Below the pieces are notes generated by a model. It worked only from the letters and a program-made list of their open reading frames with translations. It searched no databases and was not told the origin of the DNA. 64,000 nt of DNA. Source: Acetobacteraceae bacterium AT-5844 (lineage in GTDB: Bacteria > Pseudomonadota > Alphaproteobacteria > Acetobacterales > Acetobacteraceae). Below, piece by piece: positions 7,995-17,425 of the stretch. A program made the translations under genes and the position numbers. Where the stretch lies: NCBI GenBank assembly GCA_000245075.1, contig JH599944.1:1-64000 (forward strand), given 5' to 3'. The stretch's first letter is position 1. Each line of letters begins with the position of its first letter.

Positions 7995-9780
7995 TCAGGG
8001 GGCCCCGGCACCCGTCAGGTGGCAGATCTTCGTGGTGCCGCCATCGGGCGAGTAGACGAGAAGGGAGGCGACGCCGCCCGCGCGGATCTTCGCGAAGCCA
8101 TCCGCATTGGTGGGCGCCGTGTTGACCGTGAAGCCGGAGAGGGAGAGCGGCAGATCCGCCCCCGTGCGGTTGACCACGACGCAGGAGAACCCATCGCCAC
8201 TGTTGTTCCAGCTGAGCGAGAGGCTCGTGCCGGTATTGGCGATCAGCATCCGGGCGTTGTGGTTGGCATGGGTGAGGGTCGTGGTGCCCGAGAGGATCTG
8301 TGTCGCCAGGCGGCGCTCGGTGAATTGCCCGTCCACATAGCGCTTGGTCGCGGCGTGCTGGTCGGCGCTGGGGTCGCCCGGCAGCACCAGCGGGCCGGAG
8401 AGGGTCGCCGTGCCCGTGGAGGCAATGCGGAAGCGCTCGGCCACCGTTCCGCCCGCGCGGGTTTCGAACACCAGCGCACCGGCCTCGTTGCCGCTCGTCA
8501 CCGTTTCGGCCACGGCGGCGAGGCGAGCAAAGGTCTGCTCCGACGCCGCGCTGTTGTTGCCGGTGGCTTCCAGCACCGCCAGCCGGTCATTGGCCGCGGG
8601 GCTGGAGGAGATGCGGCGCAGCTTCAGTGTCTGCGGCTGCGTCATGCCGGTGCCGCCGAGGCTGAGTGCCGCGTTCGGGTTGCTGGTGCCCTCGCCTGAA
8701 AAGTTCACCTCGGTGCCGGAGACGGCGAAGCTGGCGATCGGCTGGTCCGCCGTGTTGTGCGAGGCGCCGGTTGGGCTGGATGAACACTGCGCCGCCGGAA
8801 TTCCAGCCGGAGACGTAGGTGGACTCATTCAGGTCGAGCCGCGTGTTGTCGACGACCGTCACGGTCCAGCGGCCATAGAGGCTGGAAGCCCCGCTGGTGC
8901 GGACCTCCGAGATGTTGATCATCTCGCCGGTCTTCAGGGAATGCGCGCTGGCTAGCGTGACACGGAAACGGCCCGATCCGTTATCCGCCACATTGGTGAT
9001 GGCGATGCGGGTGTTGGACCAGTTGCGAGAGGTGGTGACCAGCGGATGCCAGTTCACCTCGCTGATGCGGCAAACATCGAAGGCGCGGCCGACATAGATG
9101 CCGTTGCGGCAATCGCCCAGCACGTCCTTCACGCGCAGCCGCGCATTGCCGTTGCTGTAGATGCCCCAGTCAAAGCCGAGAATGAGCAGGCCGCCGAGCG
9201 TGACGTCAGCGCCGTTGCCGGCCGTGTTGCCACCGCCACCATCGCCCACCGTGATGGCGGTGCCGGCGAAGGCGGCCGCCGCATCCATGCCCTGCCGCAG
9301 ATTGGTCGGTGCCGTCAGGCCCCGGCGCAGAACTGCGATACCTTCAATGCCCCCGTTCCGTTGCACCCGAATGGTGGTGCTGGAGTCGAGCAGGATGGCG
9401 TGGTTGACGGTGGAGAAGTTGCCATCCACCCGCCAACCGCCGCTGGAGGTGCGGCCCCGCAGGAACACGCCGTTTTTCACAACCAGCTCCGCCGAGGAAA
9501 GCACGTAGCGGCGCGGGCCCAGCAGCACGGTGCCGCCACCCTGCGCTGCCGCGGCGTCGATGGCGGACTGAATGGCGGCGGTGTCGTCGGTCGTGCCATC
9601 GCCAGCCGCGCCGTAGTCGCGCACATGCAGCGGGCGGTCCGCCAGCATGGCGGCGCGGATCTGGCCCAGCGTGGTGCGGCGTGTTTCGGCAAGGGCGGCG
9701 GCACCCTGCACCAGCGGCGCGATATCGTCGTCATTCAGCGTGGCGGCGGTGGGAAGTTCAGAAATCTTCGCGTTGGACAT
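7995..9780 (-). pseudogene. Pectate-lyase-like phage tailspike, single frameshift
   Basis: One gene read in two frames. The N-terminal frame (from 9780) begins MSNAKISELPTAATLNDDDI and runs through HVRDYGAAGDGTTDDTAAIQ, the classic opening of Pectate_lyase_3 tailspikes, then beta-helix rungs as far as GGAVFIQP. At about 8770-8776 the sense shifts one base into a frame continuing TGASHNTADQPIASFAVSG and ending with a tail-fibre-like domain (DQHAATKRYVDG near 8340). Continuing the first frame gives Arg/His-rich nonsense to 8587. The joined product would be about 594 residues. Whether this is decay, a sequencing error or switching is not decidable here; the slip site is only CCCA. The ribosome site GAAGGA precedes the ATG. 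Confidence 0.75.
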
Positions 9781-9827
9781 CGAGGCGGGGGTCCTTCGGG
9801 GAGAGATGCGCGCGGGGGAGGGAGACG

Positions 9828-10478
9828 TCAGACCAGCAGTTCGCCGCCGTCCTGCATCAGCAGCGTGGCGCCGCTCTCGGTCAGCAGCATGAAGGGCTCG
9901 GTGACGACGAAGCTGGGGGAGAGCTGCATGGCCAGCGGCTCATCCGCGTCCTGCACCCTCACGCGATAACCGGAGCCGATGGCGGGGGCGTTGAAGGTAA
10001 CGGAGGCGGAGCCGGACGCCACGCTGGCCGAGATAGGACCTGAAACGGTGGTGCCCGCCGCGTTGACGATGCTGAACCGTACTGTCGAGACCGGGCCGGT
10101 GACGCGCGCCGTCACGGTGAAGGTGCGGCCGGTGTAGATGCCGGCCGGAATGGCATCGAGCGCCACGCTGCGCGCCTGGGCGGAAGCACCAAGGCTGAAG
10201 AACATGGTGAGCGCGGCGGCGACGGTGAGGCGCACGGGCGGGGCGGAGGCATCCAGCACCAGGCCGTTGCCGACTTCGCCATTGCTGCGGACGGGAATGA
10301 GGCTGAGGGAGTCCGCGGATTGCAGCAGGATGAGATGGCCTGGGCGCAGCCTGTCGGCAGCGCTGGAGAAGTAGCCGGGGGCCAGCACGGCGGCACGGGT
10401 ATCCGTGGTGATGTAGAGCCACATCGTGAAGCCGCCGGCTGATTCCAGCGGCGACAGGTTACGGGCGTCGAAGGCCAT
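9828..10478 (-). CDS. Phage tail-associated hypothetical protein
   Basis: 216 residues, starting at an ATG with GAGGAG six bases upstream. The N-terminus MAFDARNLSPLESAGGFTMW, with a Tyr-Ile-Thr-Thr-Asp motif and APGYF soon after, matches a small family seen in alphaproteobacterial prophage tail modules whose function is unknown. The C-terminal part is an Ig-like beta sandwich (FTVTARVTGPVSTVRFSIVN) ending in repeated LLxxDGGxL-type strands. It is the first gene of the cassette and 47 bases upstream of the tailspike. Confidence 0.65.
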   Translation of the reverse strand: MAFDARNLSPLESAGGFTMWLYITTDTRAAVLAPGYFSSAADRLRPGHLILLQSADSLSLIPVRSNGEVGNGLVLDASAPPVRLTVAAALTMFFSLGASAQARSVALDAIPAGIYTGRTFTVTARVTGPVSTVRFSIVNAAGTTVSGPISASVASGSASVTFNAPAIGSGYRVRVQDADEPLAMQLSPSFVVTEPFMLLTESGATLLMQDGGELLV

Positions 10479-10761
10479 GCGCGTCTCCTCGGACAGGTCC
10501 AGGGCGGAATGGACGCGCGCCGGCGCCGGGCCTGCCATGGGTGGGCAGGCCCGGTGCCGGGCGCGGAGGGATGGGGGCTGGGGAGGTCAGGGCGTAATTC
10601 GCCCGCTGACGAGGGGCTGGTAACAGGAATGAGAGCCTGTCGTCAAGAAAAAAATCCTAGTTTTATCTTTCTGCGTATCGGGCGTGGACCGGCCAGCGGC
10701 TTCGCCGTTAGGCTGCCGCCGCATTCGTCAGCCTCCCACGCAGCCCAGGGGATTCCGCGCC

Positions 10762-11904
10762 ATGCTCCGCCGACTGCTCGCCGCCTCGCTCTGCGCCGCC
10801 TTCGCCCTGGCCGCGATCCCCTCGGAGGCCCAGACTCCCTCTCCATCGGCGCCCGCGCCGTCTCAGCCGCAGGCTGGCGGCACGCTGAACGTCTACAACT
10901 GGTCCGATTACATCGACCCTTATGCCGTCTCGCGCTTCCAGCAGGAGACGGGCATCCGCGTCCGCTACGACGTGTTCGACAGCCTGGAGACGCTGGAAGG
11001 CAAGCTCTCCGCTGGCCGCTCCGGCTACGACATCATCGTGCCGACCAGCGAGCCGACCTTCGCGCGCCTGGCCCGCGCGAATGCATTGTTACCGCTGGAC
11101 CGCAGCAAGATTTCGAACTGGGGCAATCAGGACCCGGCGCTGTTGCAGCGTGTGGCGGCCAGCGATCCCGGCAACCGGTTCGGCGCTGTCTATCTTTACG
11201 GCACCATTGGCCTCGGCATCCGCACGGATCGTATCCGCGCTGTCTTCCCCGATGCTCCGCTCGACAGCCTGGATTTGCTGATGCGGCCGGAGAATGCGCA
11301 CAAGCTGGCGCGCTGCGGCATCGCCGTCATGGATTCCGCCATCGACGTGCTGCCGAGCGTGCTGCGCTGGCTGGGGCGGGACCCCAACAGCACCGAGACG
11401 GCTGACCTGCGCGCGGCGGAGGAAGCCCTGCTGGCCATCCGCCCGCATGTGCGGGCCATCATTCCCAGTGGCAACATCATGGATGCGCTGGCCACGGGCG
11501 AATACTGCGTGGCCATGACCTATTCCGGCGATGTCATCCAGGCGCAGGCCCGCGCGCGGGAGGCCGGGCGAGGGGTCGAGATCGGCTATGTGCAGCCGAA
11601 GGAGGGCGCGCAGCTCTGGTTCGACATGCTGGCCATTCCCGCCGATGCGCCCAACCCGGACGCGGCGCACGCCTTCATCAACTTCCTGCTGCGGCCGGAC
11701 GTGATGGCCGGCATCACCAACCATGTCCGCTACCCCAATGCCGTTCCCGCTGCGACGCCGATGGTGGATGAGGCCGTGCGCAACGACCCCAATGTCTACC
11801 CGACGCCGGAGATGCTGACCCGCACCTTCGCCGTCACCAGCCTGGCACCGGCAGCGGAGCGCGCGCGCAGCCGCAGCTGGAACCGCTTCAAGGCTGGCCG
11901 CTGA
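10762..11904 (+). CDS. potF: Polyamine-type ABC transporter, periplasmic binding protein
   Basis: Extracytoplasmic solute-binding protein of the spermidine/putrescine family, 380 residues. The ATG chosen opens a clear signal peptide (MLRRLLAASLCAAFALAAIP, cut near SEAQ). The mature part begins with the family hallmark TLNVYNWSDYIDPYAVSRFQ and has YDIIVPTSEP, SGNIMDALATGEYCVAMTYS and GYVQPKEGAQLWFDMLAIP, the residues that line the polyamine pocket in PotD/PotF. It leads a four-gene run of binding protein, ATPase and two permeases with 1-nt or overlapping junctions. The substrate (putrescine, spermidine or a related amine) is inferred from family. Confidence 0.9.
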   Translation: MLRRLLAASLCAAFALAAIPSEAQTPSPSAPAPSQPQAGGTLNVYNWSDYIDPYAVSRFQQETGIRVRYDVFDSLETLEGKLSAGRSGYDIIVPTSEPTFARLARANALLPLDRSKISNWGNQDPALLQRVAASDPGNRFGAVYLYGTIGLGIRTDRIRAVFPDAPLDSLDLLMRPENAHKLARCGIAVMDSAIDVLPSVLRWLGRDPNSTETADLRAAEEALLAIRPHVRAIIPSGNIMDALATGEYCVAMTYSGDVIQAQARAREAGRGVEIGYVQPKEGAQLWFDMLAIPADAPNPDAAHAFINFLLRPDVMAGITNHVRYPNAVPAATPMVDEAVRNDPNVYPTPEMLTRTFAVTSLAPAAERARSRSWNRFKAGR

Positions 11905-11905
11905 G

Positions 11906-12955
11906 TTGAGCCTGCTGGAGATCGAGGGGCTGTCGAAGCATTTCGGCAGCGCCCAGGCCCTCGCCGGGCTGGACCTGCGCGTGGAGGCGGGGGAGTTCCT
12001 CGCGCTGCTCGGCGGGTCGGGGTCCGGCAAATCCACCCTGCTGCGCCTCATCGCGGGCTTCGAGATGCCGGATGCCGGGCATATCCGCCTGGCCGGGCAG
12101 GACCTGACGGCCATGCCGCCGCATGAGCGGCCGCTGAACATGATGTTCCAGTCCTATGCGCTGTTCCCGCATCTCAGCGTGGCCGGCAATGTGGGCTATG
12201 GGCTGAAGCGGGATGGCACACCGCGCGCGGAGCGTGACACGCGCGTGGCGGAAGCGCTCGCCATGGTGGGGCTGCAGGATTTGGCGGGGCGGATGCCGCA
12301 CCGGCTCTCCGGCGGCCAGCGCCAGCGCGTGGCACTGGCGCGTGCGCTGGTGAAGCGCCCGCGGCTGCTGTTGCTGGATGAGCCGCTGGGCGCGCTGGAT
12401 GCCAATCTGCGGGAGCGCACGGGTTTCGAGCTGCGCGCCCTGCAACGCCGCACCGGTGCCAGCTTCATCATGGTGACGCACGACCAGCAGGAAGCCCTGG
12501 CGCTGGCCGACCGGGTGGCGGTGCTGGAGAAGGGACGTCTGGTACAGATTGGCCCGCCGCGAGACATCTATGAGCGGCCGGAGACGCGCTTCGTCGCCAC
12601 CTTCCTGGGCGCGGCCAACGTGCTGGAAGGCACGCGGAACAGGGAAGGCGGGCTGGATTGCCCCGGCCTCGGCACCACCTTGCGCGCCAGCGCGCCCTTG
12701 CCGGAGGGCACGGTGGCCTGCGCCCTGCGGCCGGAGCGCATCGTGCTCAACGGGCCAGCGCAGGACTTCAACAGCGCGGAAGGCGTGGTCGAGGATGTCG
12801 CCTTCCGTGGCGATGACAGCCTGTTGCTCGTGCGGGCCCCCGGTGGCGCCGTGCTGCGGGTAAGCCACGCAGAGGAAGACGGACCACCGCCCCCCACCGG
12901 CAGCACGGTGCGCCTGGGCTGGGAGGCGGCGGCCGTCGTGCCGCTCAGCGCCTGA
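11906..12955 (+). CDS. potG: Polyamine-type ABC transporter, ATP-binding subunit
   Basis: Cytoplasmic ATPase of the importer, 349 residues. It uses a TTG start one base after the potF stop. Walker A is GGSGSGKST (36-44; the usual Pro after the first Gly is Gly). The Q-loop is MMFQSYALFPH, the signature LSGGQRQRVALARAL, Walker B LLLLDEPLGALD and the H-loop VTHDQQEALAL. A C-terminal TOBE-type regulatory domain follows (about 245-349, with CALRPERI). The stop overlaps the permease ATG (TGATG). Confidence 0.92.
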   Translation: MSLLEIEGLSKHFGSAQALAGLDLRVEAGEFLALLGGSGSGKSTLLRLIAGFEMPDAGHIRLAGQDLTAMPPHERPLNMMFQSYALFPHLSVAGNVGYGLKRDGTPRAERDTRVAEALAMVGLQDLAGRMPHRLSGGQRQRVALARALVKRPRLLLLDEPLGALDANLRERTGFELRALQRRTGASFIMVTHDQQEALALADRVAVLEKGRLVQIGPPRDIYERPETRFVATFLGAANVLEGTRNREGGLDCPGLGTTLRASAPLPEGTVACALRPERIVLNGPAQDFNSAEGVVEDVAFRGDDSLLLVRAPGGAVLRVSHAEEDGPPPPTGSTVRLGWEAAAVVPLSA

Positions 12956-13809
12956 TGCGCCGCCTGCCTCTGTTGCTGCCCACGCTGTGGCTGGTGGGCT
13001 TCGTGGCCTTGCCGCTGCTGGTGGTGCTGATGCTCGCCATCGCCGAACCGGGGCCGGGCGTGCCGCCCTTCCTACTGCCGTTTGGCTGGGAAGGCGGGCC
13101 GGTGCTGCGGCCCAATTGGGAGCCCTTCGCCCTTCTGGTCGAGGATGACTACTACCTCTCGGCTTTCATCCGGTCCCTTTGGGTGGCAGGTGCCACGGCG
13201 GGGCTGTGCCTGTTGCTGGCGTTTCCCATGGCGCTCGGCATCGTGCGTGCCGCGCCACGCTGGCGGGCGCCTCTCCTGCTCGCGGTGCTGCTGCCCTTCT
13301 GGACCGGCTTCCTGCCGCGCGTCGGCGCCTGGATCGGCCTTCTGCGCGACGAAGGCTGGATCAACGGCATCCTGCGTGGACTGGGCGTGATCGATGCGCC
13401 TCTGCCATTGCTCTACTCGGATTTCGCACTGTTCATCGGCATGGTCCATGCCTACCTGCCATTCGCGGTGTTGCCGCTTTATGCCAGCCTCTCCCGCATG
13501 GACCTGACGCTGGAGGAGGCGGCGGCCGATCTCGGCGCCACCCCGGCCACGGTGTTCCGCACCGTCACCTTGCCACTCGTCGCGCCGGGTGCGGCGGCGG
13601 CCTTTCTGCTGGTCTTCATTCCTGCCGCCGGTGAGTTCGTCATCCCGGAACTGCTGGGGCCGTCCGATGCGCTGCTGGTCGGCCGCGCGCTGTGGCAGGA
13701 ATTCTTCCAGAACCGGGACTGGCCGGTGGCGGCCGCCCTGGCCGTGGCGCTGCTGGCGGTGCTGATCGTGCCCATCCTGCTTTTCCAGCGGCTGGAGGCG
13801 CGGCGATGA
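12955..13809 (+). CDS. potH: Polyamine-type ABC transporter permease 1
   Basis: Inner-membrane permease, 284 residues, about six transmembrane helices. The cytoplasmic coupling (EAA) loop is LEEAAADLGATPATVFRTVT at about 184-203. GEFVIPELLG in the last periplasmic region is typical of PotB/PotH. It overlaps the ATPase gene by one base and the next permease by four (ATGA), so the four genes are translationally coupled. Confidence 0.92.
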   Translation: MRRLPLLLPTLWLVGFVALPLLVVLMLAIAEPGPGVPPFLLPFGWEGGPVLRPNWEPFALLVEDDYYLSAFIRSLWVAGATAGLCLLLAFPMALGIVRAAPRWRAPLLLAVLLPFWTGFLPRVGAWIGLLRDEGWINGILRGLGVIDAPLPLLYSDFALFIGMVHAYLPFAVLPLYASLSRMDLTLEEAAADLGATPATVFRTVTLPLVAPGAAAAFLLVFIPAAGEFVIPELLGPSDALLVGRALWQEFFQNRDWPVAAALAVALLAVLIVPILLFQRLEARR

Positions 13810-14588
13810 GGCGCGTCGGCCTGTGGTTCGGCCTGCTGTTCCTGTGGCTGCCGGTGTTGCTGCTGGCGGGCTACGCCTTCAGCGACAGCCGCATTCCCTT
13901 CCAGTGGGGCGGCTTCTCCCTGCGCTGGTTCCATGCGCTGGCGCAGAACGAGCAGATGCTGGAATCCGCCTGGCTCTCCCTGCGTGTCGCCGCCGGTGCC
14001 GCCACGGTGGCCATGCTGTTGGGAGGCGCCATCGGCTGGGTGCTGGCGCGGCGGGGACCATTCGCCGGGCGGGCGCTGTTCGGTGCGCTGGCCGGTGCGC
14101 CGCTGGTACTGCCGGAAGTGGTGACGGGCCTCTCTCTGCTGCTGACCTTCGTGCTGCTGCAGAACCTGACCGGCTGGCCCGCGGAGCGTGGCGCCCTGAC
14201 CATTCTGCTGGCCCATGGCACCATGGGCGCGGCCTATGTGGCCGTGGTGGTGCAGGCGCGGCTGGCGGGCATGGACGGCACGCTGGAGGACGCCGCGCGC
14301 GACCTCGGCGCGACCCCGGCCACCGCCTTCCGCACCATCACCCTGCCGCTGATGGCACCCAGCCTGGTGGCAGGCTGGCTGCTGGCCTTCACCCTCTCGC
14401 TGGATGACGTGGTGGTGGCGTCCTTCGTCTCGGGCGCGGCGGGCACCACCCTGCCGCAGCGCGTCTTCTCCATGTTGCGCATGGGGCTAACACCGGAGGT
14501 GAACGCGCTGGCGCTGATCATCCTGCTGCTGGCGCTTCTGGCCGCCGGCGCCGTGCTGGTAGCCATGCGGCGGCGAACGGAGATGTGA
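13806..14588 (+). CDS. potI: Polyamine-type ABC transporter permease 2
   Basis: Second inner-membrane permease, 260 residues from the ATG overlapping the previous stop. About six helices. The EAA loop is LEDAARDLGATPATAFRTIT (about 160-179). SLDDVVVASFVSG near 200 is the PotC/PotI signature region. An earlier in-frame start would add 38 non-conserved residues and is rejected. The gene is last in the transporter run; two lipoprotein genes follow 54 bases later and may share the transcript. Confidence 0.92.
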   Translation: MRRVGLWFGLLFLWLPVLLLAGYAFSDSRIPFQWGGFSLRWFHALAQNEQMLESAWLSLRVAAGAATVAMLLGGAIGWVLARRGPFAGRALFGALAGAPLVLPEVVTGLSLLLTFVLLQNLTGWPAERGALTILLAHGTMGAAYVAVVVQARLAGMDGTLEDAARDLGATPATAFRTITLPLMAPSLVAGWLLAFTLSLDDVVVASFVSGAAGTTLPQRVFSMLRMGLTPEVNALALIILLLALLAAGAVLVAMRRRTEM

Positions 14589-14642
14589 GCTTTGGCCCAG
14601 GCCCAGCCCGTGCTAGGCGAGAAGTCTGGGATAAACAAGAGT

Positions 14643-15161
14643 ATGGGCGCCATAGTGAAAGCGGTTTCTGGGGTATTGCTGGGTGCCCTTCTGTTGGGTG
14701 GCTGTCAGTCGCTGGTGAGGGAAGGGACGGCGGACGTCGCCGGTATCGGCGGTGCTGCGCTGGCCACGGCGGTGACGGATAATGGCGCGGTGGCGACCGG
14801 TATTGGCCTCGGCGTGCGCTCCCTGGCCAGTGCGGGGCTGCAATACACCGAGCGACGGCTGCAACGGCAGCAGCAGGACACGATCGCCGCCGTGGCGGGG
14901 CCGTTGCCGGTCGGCCAGGTCGCATCCTGGTCCGCCGAGTACACCGTGCCGATGCATGCCGATGAAAAAGGCCAGGTGACGGTGGTGCGGGATATCGGCG
15001 CCGCCGCCCTGCGGTGCCGCGAGATCATCTTCTCGGTGGACACGGTGGAGGACAGCAAGCCGCAGCGCGCCTTCTACACCGCCGCTATCTGCCGCAATGG
15101 CGAGACCTGGAAATGGGCCAGCGCCGAACCCGCCACGGAGCGCTGGGGAGCATTGCAGTGA
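14643..15161 (+). CDS. Lipoprotein of unknown function, paralogue 1
   Basis: 172 residues. The N-terminal lipoprotein signal has the lipobox LLGGC (Cys21), so the product should be lipid-anchored in the envelope. After it come small-residue-rich helices (VAGIGGAALATAVTD, GVRSLASAGLQ) and then a beta-rich domain with GQVASWSAEYTVPM and a C-terminal WKWASAEPATERWGALQ. The next gene has the same plan and almost the same ending, so the two are tandem duplicates. I do not recognise a named family. A TTG further upstream is possible but would bury the signal peptide. Confidence 0.8.
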   Translation: MGAIVKAVSGVLLGALLLGGCQSLVREGTADVAGIGGAALATAVTDNGAVATGIGLGVRSLASAGLQYTERRLQRQQQDTIAAVAGPLPVGQVASWSAEYTVPMHADEKGQVTVVRDIGAAALRCREIIFSVDTVEDSKPQRAFYTAAICRNGETWKWASAEPATERWGALQ

Positions 15162-15655
15162 GCCCTCGCGCGGTGCGCCGCGCGGCCCTGCTGCTGGCGA
15201 TCCTGCCCCTGGCCGCCTGCAACGCGGCGGGCGGCATCATCGGTGGCGTTTCAGGCGCGCTGACCGGTGCGGCGACCACCAATCCCGCGGTGGGCTATGC
15301 GGTTGGCGTCGGCGTGAAGGCGGCGACCGATTCCACGATCCAGTACGTGATGCGCACGCTGAAGCGGCGTGAGCAGGATGCCATTGTCCGCGTGGCGGGT
15401 GGACTGGAGCCGGGTGAGGTCGCGTCCTGGAAATCGGAGAACTCGCTGCCCTTCGGCTATGGCGATGCCGAGGGCACGGTGCAGGTGGTGCGGCTGATCG
15501 ACACCCCCCTGGCGCAGTGCCGGGAGGTGGCAATCGGCGTGGGTGAGGGCGAGGATGCCGCCACCATCATCGCCTCGGCCTGCCGGCAATCCGATGGCCT
15601 GTGGAAATGGGCCAATGCCGAGCCGGCCGTCGAGCGCTGGGGGGCGCTACAGTAG
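15158..15655 (+). CDS. Lipoprotein of unknown function, paralogue 2
   Basis: 165 residues, GTG start overlapping the preceding stop (GTGA). Lipobox LAAC (Cys21). Gly/Ala-rich segment GGIIGGVSGALTGAATT, then QYVMRTLKRREQDAIVRVAG, GEVASWKSENSLPFGYGD and the ending [17 protein letters not shown]. It aligns along its whole length with the upstream lipoprotein. Function unknown. The Gly-rich insert resembles glycine-zipper segments of outer-membrane lipoproteins, an inference only. Its end overlaps the converging ABC ATPase gene by nine bases. Confidence 0.8.
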   Translation: MSPRAVRRAALLLAILPLAACNAAGGIIGGVSGALTGAATTNPAVGYAVGVGVKAATDSTIQYVMRTLKRREQDAIVRVAGGLEPGEVASWKSENSLPFGYGDAEGTVQVVRLIDTPLAQCREVAIGVGEGEDAATIIASACRQSDGLWKWANAEPAVERWGALQ

Positions 15656-17425
15656 CATCGCCTCCACCCGCCGCAGGGGCGACAGGTCAGGGTCCGGGTC
15701 CGGCATCGCCGAGATCAGCATCCTGGCGTAGTCGCTCTGCGGGTTGGTGAAGACGTCCTCCGTCTCGCCCTGCTCCACCAGGCTGCCGTGGTGGATCAGC
15801 GCAACGCGGTCGCAGATGTAGCGGATGACGCCGAGGTCGTGGCTGATGAAGAAGTAGGTCAGCCCCAGCCGCGATTGCAGGTCGTGCAACAGGTTCAGCA
15901 CCTGGGCTTGAACAGAAACGTCCAGCGCTGAGGTCGGCTCGTCCAAAATGAGGAAATCCGGCTTCGGTGCCAGCGCCCGGGCAATGCCGATGCGCTGCCG
16001 CTGCCCGCCGGAGAACTCGTGCGGATAGCGGTTGAGGTGCTGCGTCGTCAGCCCGACCTGCTCGAGCAATTCAGCCGCGCGATCCGTACGCTGGCGCGGC
16101 GTCAGCCCCAGCTTGCCGTGATGGATTTCCATCGGCTCCGCGATGATGTCGCGGATCGTCATGCGCGGGTTCAGCGACGCGTAGGGGTCCTGGAACACGA
16201 TCTGGATGCGGGAGCGCAGTGCCTGCATCTGCTGCTGGGTCTGCGCCGCGAGGTCGATGCCGTCATAGACGATGCGGCCGCTCGTGATTTTTTCGAGCTG
16301 AAGGATGCAGCGGGTGAGGGTGGTCTTGCCCGAGCCGGACTCGCCCACGAGCCCGAAGCTCTCGCCCTTGCGGATCTCCAGGCTGACGCCCTTCAGCGCC
16401 TGCACCGGTGGCGCGCGGTCGAACAACCCGCGCCGGGCGCCAGGGAACTCCTTCACCACGTTCTCGATGGACATGATGGTGCCGCCCGGTGCCGGGCGCG
16501 GCGGTGGGGGGGCAAGGGGTGCCGCGGCCAGCGCGCCGCCGGCCAGGCCACGCAGCTCGCCGCGCTTCATGCTGGGCTTGGGCACGGAGGCCAGCAGGCC
16601 GCGCGTGTAGTCGTGCCGCGGGTGCTTCAACACGTCCCGCACCGGGCCGGATTCCACAATGGCGCCGGCATACATCACGGCGACATGTGTGCAGAGCTGC
16701 GCCACCACGCCGAGATTGTGGGTGATGAACAGCACGCCGAGATTGTGCTCCTCCACCAGCCCATGAATCAGCCGCAGGATCTGCGCCTGAACGGAGACAT
16801 CCAGCGCCGTGGTCGGCTCATCGGCGATCAGCAGGTCCGGCCGGCCGATCAGCGCCATGGCGATCAGCACGCGCTGCTTCATGCCACCGGAGAATTGGTG
16901 CGGGTAGTCGTGCACGCGGGCGGCGGCATTCGGAATGCCGACCTTCTCCAGCATGGCGACGGCCAGCTTCTCCGCCGCCGCGCGACGCGTACCGCGGGAG
17001 GCCGAGGCATCCAGCCCGAGGATGGAGGGGTCCAGCCGCGCCGCATGCATCGCGACATCGACGAGCTGCGTGCCGATGCGGAAGGTGGGGTTCAGGTTGG
17101 TCGTCGGGTCCTGGAAGATCATGCCGATGCGGCGGCCGCGCAGGGTCCGCATCGTTTCTTCCGTCTGGCGCAGGACATCCTTGCCCTGGAAGCGCACGCT
17201 GCCGCGCAGATAGCGTCCGGGCGGCGTGGGCACGAGGCGGGAGACGGAAAGCCCGGTCAGCGACTTGCCCGAGCCCGTCTCCCCCACGATGCCCCAGATC
17301 TCGCCGCGCTTCACCGCGAAGGACACGCCGTTGAGGACCTGGATCTCGCCCTCGAAGCTGCGCATGGCGAGGTTGAGGTCGTCGATCTCCAGAAGGGTTT
17401 CAGCAGAGAAGGATTCGGGGGGCAT
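15647..17425 (-). CDS. dppDF: Dipeptide/oligopeptide ABC importer, fused DppD-DppF ATPase
   Basis: One 592-residue polypeptide carrying both nucleotide-binding domains. NBD1 (about 10-265) has Walker A GETGSGKS (48-55), signature [15 protein letters not shown] and Walker [16 protein letters not shown]2 (about 315-585) has [24 protein letters not shown] and [13 protein letters not shown] Pro/Ala-rich linker joins them, and each half ends with the oligopeptide-transporter C-terminal region. Such fusions are common in alphaproteobacteria. Its ATG overlaps the stop of the permease upstream (TGATG). It energises uptake by the operon 15647-25524. Confidence 0.93.
   Translation of the reverse strand: MPPESFSAETLLEIDDLNLAMRSFEGEIQVLNGVSFAVKRGEIWGIVGETGSGKSLTGLSVSRLVPTPPGRYLRGSVRFQGKDVLRQTEETMRTLRGRRIGMIFQDPTTNLNPTFRIGTQLVDVAMHAARLDPSILGLDASASRGTRRAAAEKLAVAMLEKVGIPNAAARVHDYPHQFSGGMKQRVLIAMALIGRPDLLIADEPTTALDVSVQAQILRLIHGLVEEHNLGVLFITHNLGVVAQLCTHVAVMYAGAIVESGPVRDVLKHPRHDYTRGLLASVPKPSMKRGELRGLAGGALAAAPLAPPPPRPAPGGTIMSIENVVKEFPGARRGLFDRAPPVQALKGVSLEIRKGESFGLVGESGSGKTTLTRCILQLEKITSGRIVYDGIDLAAQTQQQMQALRSRIQIVFQDPYASLNPRMTIRDIIAEPMEIHHGKLGLTPRQRTDRAAELLEQVGLTTQHLNRYPHEFSGGQRQRIGIARALAPKPDFLILDEPTSALDVSVQAQVLNLLHDLQSRLGLTYFFISHDLGVIRYICDRVALIHHGSLVEQGETEDVFTNPQSDYARMLISAMPDPDPDLSPLRRVEAMLL

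Noticed and set aside
8587-8770. C-terminal extension of the first tailspike frame
   Set aside because: Arg/His/Gln-rich nonsense; the sense continues in the neighbouring frame.
8770-8776. Programmed +1 frameshift in the tailspike
   Set aside because: CCCA alone, with no rare codon, stop codon or stimulatory structure at the site, is not enough; such shifts are known in tail chaperones, not spikes.
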